DNA of 64,000 nucleotides from Prauserella_A sp040635515 (GTDB lineage Bacteria; Actinomycetota; Actinomycetes; Mycobacteriales; Pseudonocardiaceae), in assembly GCA_040635515.1 (NCBI GenBank), contig JBEYHY010000001.1, positions 372,001 through 436,000 on the forward strand, given 5' to 3'. The notes beneath the pieces were generated by a model. It had not been told where the DNA came from and made no database searches. It saw only the letters and a list, made by a program, of their open reading frames with translations. The translations under genes were made by a program, and so were the position numbers. Below are positions 59,935 through 64,000 of the stretch, piece by piece (within the stretch, counting starts at the first letter, position 1; the number at the start of each line of letters is the position of its first letter).

Positions 59935-59942
59935 CCGCTCGC

Positions 59943-61328
59943 CTACCGCCGCCCTTCCGGAGAGTCCCGCGTCACCGTCGGTGCCGACCCCGCGAGAGGG
60001 CGCCGCGCCGATTCGGGAAGGAACACGACGCAGACGATGCCGATCGCACCCGCGCCCATCAGATAGTAGGCGGGCATGTTCAGCTCGCCCGTTCCCGCGA
60101 TGAGTGCACTGAGGACGGTCGCGGTGGTCCCGCCGAAGAGCGACACCGACACGTTGAACGCGATGGAAAGCCCGCCGGAACGGATTTCGGTCGGAAACAG
60201 CGCGGGCAGCGTCGACGGCATCGTCCCCGAAAAGCACACCAGGGTGAGCCCGATGATCGCGAGCCCGAGAAACGTCGCCGTCGTGCCACCCTCACGCAGC
60301 AACAACACGGCGGGAAGGGACAGCACGACGAGCGCGGCGCAACCGGCGAACAAGACGGGTCTCCTGCCGACCCTGTCGCTGAGCCTGCCGACGAAGGTCA
60401 CCAAGATCATGAGCAACAGCAACACGGAAATCTGCAGGACCTGGGACACGACCTGTCCGGCACCTCGCTCGCCGTGATCGGGAAGAGTCTCGGTGAGGAA
60501 CGTCGGAACATAGCTGGTGAGCAGGTAGTTGGTGACATTCCAGGCCAGGACGAGCCCGACGCACAGCAACAGTGCCCGCCAGTACTTCGTGAAGATGATC
60601 CGGTACTCGCTCGTGGTGGAGGTGACCTTCGCCGGGGACCGGCCCGCTGCGAGGTTGCCGAAGGCGGGAGTTTCCTCAAGCCGCAGCCGCAGATAGAGAC
60701 CGATCAGGCCCAGCGGGAGGGCGATGAGGAACGGGATGCGCCAGCCCCAGCTCAGCAGTTGCTCCTCGGTCAGCGACGTGGTCAGCACGGTGGCCGTCGT
60801 CGCGCCGAGGATGTAGCCGGTGAGCGTCCCGAACTCCAGCCAGCTCCCCAGATAGCCGCGGCGCCGGTCGGGCGCGTACTCCGCGATGAACGTCATGGCG
60901 TTGCCGTACTCGCCACCCGTCGAAATGCCCTGAACCAGCCGCGCCAGCAGCGCGAGGATGGGTGCCGCGATCCCGATGGACGCGTAACTGGGAACGAGCC
61001 CGAGACAGCACGTGCCGACCGCCATCATCATGACCGTCAGCGACAGAACCCGTTTGCGGCCGATCCGGTCGGCCAGCGGCCCCAGGATGAGACCGCCGAG
61101 GGGCCGAACGAGGAAGGACACCGCGAACAGGCCGAACGTGGCGATGATCCCCATCGCTGAGGGCAGGCCGGAGAAGAAGACCTTGCTGATCGTGGCGGCC
61201 AGATAGCCGTAGACCCCGAAGTCGTACCACTCGGTGACGTTCCCGATGGCCGAGGCGGTGACGGCCCGCTTGACCGCGGCCCTGTCCGCGACGTTGACCT
61301 GACCGTCGTGCTCGGGCATCACCATCAC
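59943..61328 (-). CDS. MFS transporter, metabolite:H+ symporter (MHS) type
   Basis: The 461-residue protein has about 12 membrane helices and MHS hallmarks: E-W-Y-D-F-G-V-Y-G in the first helix, the loop G-P-L-A-D-R-I-G-R-K, and Q-G-I-S-T-G-G-E-Y-G-N-A in helix four. Relatives (ProP, KgtP, ShiA) carry organic acids, betaines or aromatic acids into the cell with protons. The substrate cannot be read from sequence. Close in-frame ATGs at 61328, 61325 and 61319 compete for the start. Confidence 0.87.
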   Translation of the reverse strand: MMVMPEHDGQVNVADRAAVKRAVTASAIGNVTEWYDFGVYGYLAATISKVFFSGLPSAMGIIATFGLFAVSFLVRPLGGLILGPLADRIGRKRVLSLTVMMMAVGTCCLGLVPSYASIGIAAPILALLARLVQGISTGGEYGNAMTFIAEYAPDRRRGYLGSWLEFGTLTGYILGATTATVLTTSLTEEQLLSWGWRIPFLIALPLGLIGLYLRLRLEETPAFGNLAAGRSPAKVTSTTSEYRIIFTKYWRALLLCVGLVLAWNVTNYLLTSYVPTFLTETLPDHGERGAGQVVSQVLQISVLLLLMILVTFVGRLSDRVGRRPVLFAGCAALVVLSLPAVLLLREGGTTATFLGLAIIGLTLVCFSGTMPSTLPALFPTEIRSGGLSIAFNVSVSLFGGTTATVLSALIAGTGELNMPAYYLMGAGAIGIVCVVFLPESARRPLAGSAPTVTRDSPEGRR

Positions 61329-61396
61329 TCCGGTTCGTGACCACCGGTGATCCCCGCGTCCCGGCTACCCGGGCCCCTGCGCGGAAAAACGGCTCG

Positions 61397-62308
61397 TCAC
61401 CCGTGCGGCGGTTGTCCCTGACTCGCCTGTCCCTTGCCTTCATCCGGCCCCGCCGGATACCGCGGTGGTGGCGGCGGGGGAGTGGCACGGTGAAGTCCTG
61501 CCTCCCACGGCTGCTGGGGCGCCTGTTGTGCGGGGAAGCCGTAGCGCGGCGTCACGGGCTCCACGCGCTTGCCCGAGGGCAGCAGCGCCAGTGCCGCACC
61601 GGCGAGTGCGAGCACTGCCGCCGCGATGAGCAGCCACATGCCCGCGCTCAACCCGGCGTCGACGCCGACATCGGAGTCGCCTGCCGCGTCGCCCGTCGGC
61701 CGGAAGGTGTCGACCCAGCTCGCCGCCTGCATCCCCACTGTCCACACCGTGCCGGCGAGGAACGCGGCGGCGCCCGCGACGGACACCGCGCCGGCTCCGC
61801 GCCGTGCTCCGCCGCGTGCCGTGAACACCACGAGCGCCGCGGCGACCAGCAGGAGCAACGCGGCGAACACCAGCGGAACACCGTTGACCGCGACGCCGCC
61901 CTCCTGTGCGGGGGCGTCCGTGTCGAATCCCCACGCGGTGATGCCGATCGAGAGCTGCCGCGTGCCGCGCAGGCTCAGCTCACCGGAGAACAACGGAACG
62001 AACGAACCGGCGACGGTCAGCGCGGTGGCCAGCACACACAACGCCGCGACCAGCAACGACCGGCTTGGCGCCGATCCACCGGTCCCGCCCCGCGCATGGG
62101 CTGGGGCAGGGACGGGCTGGGCGTAGTGACCGAACTGGCCCGGTTGCCCGCCAGCTTGGCCGGGCGGAACCGGCTGACCCGGCGGACCTGGCCGACCCGC
62201 TTGTCCCGGTTGGGGGAAGGGCGGCTGCCCGGCTTCCCCCGGCGGTCCGGGCACGGGCTCTCCTGCTCCGGGCTGGCTGGAACGGCCGTCGGGCCCAGGT
62301 GTGGACAT
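61397..62308 (-). CDS. proline-rich membrane protein
   Basis: The 303-residue protein has a Pro/Gly/Gln-rich N-terminus (1-80), four membrane helices and a Pro-rich C-terminus. Such proteins are common in Pseudonocardiales and of unknown function. It is 69 bases from the MHS transporter start and transcribed in the same direction. Confidence 0.68.
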   Translation of the reverse strand: MSTPGPDGRSSQPGAGEPVPGPPGEAGQPPFPQPGQAGRPGPPGQPVPPGQAGGQPGQFGHYAQPVPAPAHARGGTGGSAPSRSLLVAALCVLATALTVAGSFVPLFSGELSLRGTRQLSIGITAWGFDTDAPAQEGGVAVNGVPLVFAALLLLVAAALVVFTARGGARRGAGAVSVAGAAAFLAGTVWTVGMQAASWVDTFRPTGDAAGDSDVGVDAGLSAGMWLLIAAAVLALAGAALALLPSGKRVEPVTPRYGFPAQQAPQQPWEAGLHRATPPPPPPRYPAGPDEGKGQASQGQPPHG

Positions 62309-62350
62309 CGGCCCATTTTCTCAGCCCTCGGCGGGCTTCACCAGCGGCAG

Positions 62351-63448
62351 TCAGCCGGTCAGGCGGTTGCCCGACTCCGGGTCGAAGGTGTGTGCGGCGC
62401 CGGCGTCACGCAGCGTCACCCTGATGGTGTCGCCGAACGACGGCGTGTTGTGCACCTCGGTGCGCACGATGAACCGTTCGTGGTTGCCACCGACGTCGAC
62501 CTGGCCGTACACGTACGCGTCGGAGCCGAGGACCTCGACCAGTTCGACCTTGAGTTCGAGCGCGGGCTCGCCGGGTTCGGCGGGCCGCAGCCCTTCCGGC
62601 CTGATTCCGACCGTGACCTCGCGCAGGCTCGCGTCCGCCTCCGCGAGCACGTCGCGCGCGATCGGCACCGTGAGCCCGTCCAGCTTCGCGCCGTCGGAGG
62701 TCAGCGGCACCGTGGTGAGGTTCATGGCGGGGGAGCCGATGAAACCGGCGACGAACACGTTGCCGGGTGTGTCGTAGAGCGCCCTCGGGGTGTCGCACTG
62801 CTGCAGCACGCCGTCCTTGAGCACGGCCACCCTGTGCCCCATGGTCATGGCTTCGATCTGGTCGTGCGTGACGTAGACCGTGGTCGTCGCGAGCCTGCTC
62901 TGCAACGCGGTGATGTTGGCCCGCGTCTCCACCCTGAGCTTGGCGTCCAGGTTGGACAGTGGTTCGTCCATGAGGAACACGGCGGGCTCCCTGACGATCG
63001 CGCGGCCCATCGCGACCCGCTGCCGCTGGCCACCGGAGAGCGCCTTCGGCTTCCGGTGCAGATAGTCGGTCAGGTCGAGCAGCTTCGCGGCTTCCTCGAC
63101 GCGCGAGGCGATCTCGGTCTTGCTGATGCGCTTGATCTTGAGCGCGAATCCCATGTTCTCCGCGACCGTCATGTGCGGATAGAGGGCGTAGGACTGGAAC
63201 ACCATGGCGATGTCCCTGTTCTTCGGCGAGACGTCCGTGACGTCACGGCCACCGATGGTGATCGAGCCTTCGTCGACGTCCTCAAGACCGGCCAGCATGC
63301 GCAGTGCGGTGGACTTTCCCGAGCCGGAAGGGCCGACCAGCACGAGGAACTCGCCGTCGGCGATGTCGAGCGACAGTGTGTCGACGGCGCGCACCGGCGG
63401 GTTGCCCTGGTAGATGCGGGACGCTTCGCGGAACGCGACATCGGCCAT
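62351..63448 (-). CDS. sugar ABC transporter ATP-binding protein (MalK/UgpC/MsmK type)
   Basis: The 365-residue ATPase has Walker A G-P-S-G-S-G-K-S-T (39-47), the signature L-S-G-G-Q, Walker B V-F-L-M-D-E-P and switch H in V-T-H-D. A C-terminal TOBE/OB domain follows. This CUT1-type subunit powers uptake of oligosaccharides or glycerol-phosphate and is often shared by several permeases encoded elsewhere. ATG 63448 gives the normal N-terminus; an upstream extension is antisense to the ROK gene. No permease or binding-protein gene is present in the window. Confidence 0.9.
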   Translation of the reverse strand: MADVAFREASRIYQGNPPVRAVDTLSLDIADGEFLVLVGPSGSGKSTALRMLAGLEDVDEGSITIGGRDVTDVSPKNRDIAMVFQSYALYPHMTVAENMGFALKIKRISKTEIASRVEEAAKLLDLTDYLHRKPKALSGGQRQRVAMGRAIVREPAVFLMDEPLSNLDAKLRVETRANITALQSRLATTTVYVTHDQIEAMTMGHRVAVLKDGVLQQCDTPRALYDTPGNVFVAGFIGSPAMNLTTVPLTSDGAKLDGLTVPIARDVLAEADASLREVTVGIRPEGLRPAEPGEPALELKVELVEVLGSDAYVYGQVDVGGNHERFIVRTEVHNTPSFGDTIRVTLRDAGAAHTFDPESGNRLTG

Positions 63449-63575
63449 GATGCGGGAGTCCTCTCCGTGCGATGCGAGCCCTCGCTCGCCGTGTGCACAC
63501 TGTCTAGCCGACGTCGCTTGCCGGTGACTAGAGTTAGATAGTCCAATAGACGAACAAAATGGCCGAGGAGGAGCT

Positions 63576-64000
63576 GTGGAAGCGGACTCACCTGCCGGGC
63601 CGGTCCGCCAGCACGAGCACAACCTCGCGCTCGTGATGCGGCTTGCCGCCGCCACCGGGCCCTCATCGCGGGCGCGGCTCGCCGAGGCGAGCGGATTGAC
63701 CAAATCCACAATCACCCAGCTCACCGGCGAACTCATCGAGGGTGGCCTGCTCAGGGAGATCGGAACCGGCAGGGTGAGCGGCCCGGGAAGGCCCGCGAAC
63801 CTGCTCGTGCTCAACTCGCTGGGGCCCGCCGCCATCGGTCTCCAGGTCGAGGCCGACCACGTCGCGGGCTGTCTCATCGACCTCACCGGCAGGGTCAGGG
63901 ACAGAGCCCTTCGCAAGGCAGACGATCTGCGTGCCGATCCGGCGAAAGCCGTCAAGGCTGCCGAACCGGTGCTGCGCCGCCTGCTCAACACGGCAAGCAG
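63576..64000 (+). CDS. ROK-family transcriptional regulator (3' end outside window)
   Basis: About 141 residues are visible. They show a winged helix-turn-helix (R-A-R-L-A-E-A-S-G-L-T-K-S-T-I-T-Q-L-T-G-E-L) and the start of the ROK sugar-kinase-like fold (I-G-L-Q-V-E-A-D-H-V). ROK regulators control sugar uptake and catabolism. GTG 63576 has GAGGAGGAG upstream, unlike an ATG in another frame at 63559. It is divergent from the sugar ABC ATPase gene and is probably its regulator. Confidence 0.85.
   Translation, partial: MEADSPAGPVRQHEHNLALVMRLAAATGPSSRARLAEASGLTKSTITQLTGELIEGGLLREIGTGRVSGPGRPANLLVLNSLGPAAIGLQVEADHVAGCLIDLTGRVRDRALRKADDLRADPAKAVKAAEPVLRRLLNTAS

Noticed and set aside
1..64000. 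CRISPR array, tRNA, rRNA, prophage or insertion sequence
   Set aside because: I saw no spaced direct repeats, no tRNA-like cloverleaf, no transposase or integrase motifs and no terminal inverted repeats.

Overview
The window is GC-rich, gene-dense actinobacterial chromosome, probably from a Pseudonocardiaceae-like organism (Amycolatopsis/Prauserella type). The signs are the many GTG starts, overlapping stop/start pairs, the abundance of acyl-CoA and SDR enzymes and TetR regulators, and a one-pass Ser/Thr kinase next to a VanW protein. The genus is inference. I saw no rRNA, tRNA, CRISPR, phage or insertion sequence.

Region A (1-12,571): a cut-off AraC regulator, then a minus-strand crotonase/acetoacetate-decarboxylase-like pair. 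Divergent from that pair is an eight-gene plus-strand operon: TIGR03084 protein, AtuA-like protein, acyl-CoA dehydrogenase, carboxyltransferase subunit, biotin carboxylase/carrier subunit, second acyl-CoA dehydrogenase, SDR and TetR. The set matches the logic of acyclic terpene (citronellyl/geranyl-CoA) catabolism: dehydrogenate, carboxylate a branched enoyl-CoA, hydrate and cleave.

Region B (12,571-32,691): an orphan NarL-type response regulator followed by a large CoA-linked gene set that I cannot assign to a described pathway. It holds a degenerate crotonase, a KAS II-like condensing enzyme, a fused CoA-transferase, two adjacent KAS III-like enzymes, several SDRs, an alpha-methylacyl-CoA racemase, a TetR repressor, an unusual amidohydrolase, a double-SDR fusion, an SCPx-like thiolase, an acyl-CoA ligase, a condensing-enzyme homologue lacking one catalytic His, and an HSL-type esterase. 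There is no acyl carrier protein gene, so the condensing enzymes probably act on CoA esters. Five copies of a 12-bp dyad (consensus ATGAACGNTCAT) lie in front of the TetR gene and four other units of this region, which marks a local regulon.

Region C (32,748-43,152): an AraC regulator, a nucleoside deaminase, a second TetR divergent from an SDR-SDR-cutA unit, and a six-gene minus-strand operon (fabG, maoC, APH-type phosphotransferase, three acyl-CoA dehydrogenases). A different dyad (TNAGCG-NN-CGCTTA) occurs three times: in front of the deaminase, between the TetR and SDR genes, and in front of the fabG operon.

Region D (43,199-64,000): mostly housekeeping and envelope genes. These are a DUF998 membrane protein, a multicopper oxidase, a J-domain/NERD fusion, homocysteine methyltransferase, an MscS-like channel, a Ser/Thr kinase and VanW protein, AlkB, thioredoxin with a CsoR-like repressor, PASTA, exo/endonuclease and NUDIX proteins, a TetR next to an MHS-type transporter, a proline-rich membrane protein, and a MalK-type ATPase divergent from a ROK regulator that is cut by the window end. 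A strong bidirectional terminator and a four-copy 16-bp tandem repeat also lie here.
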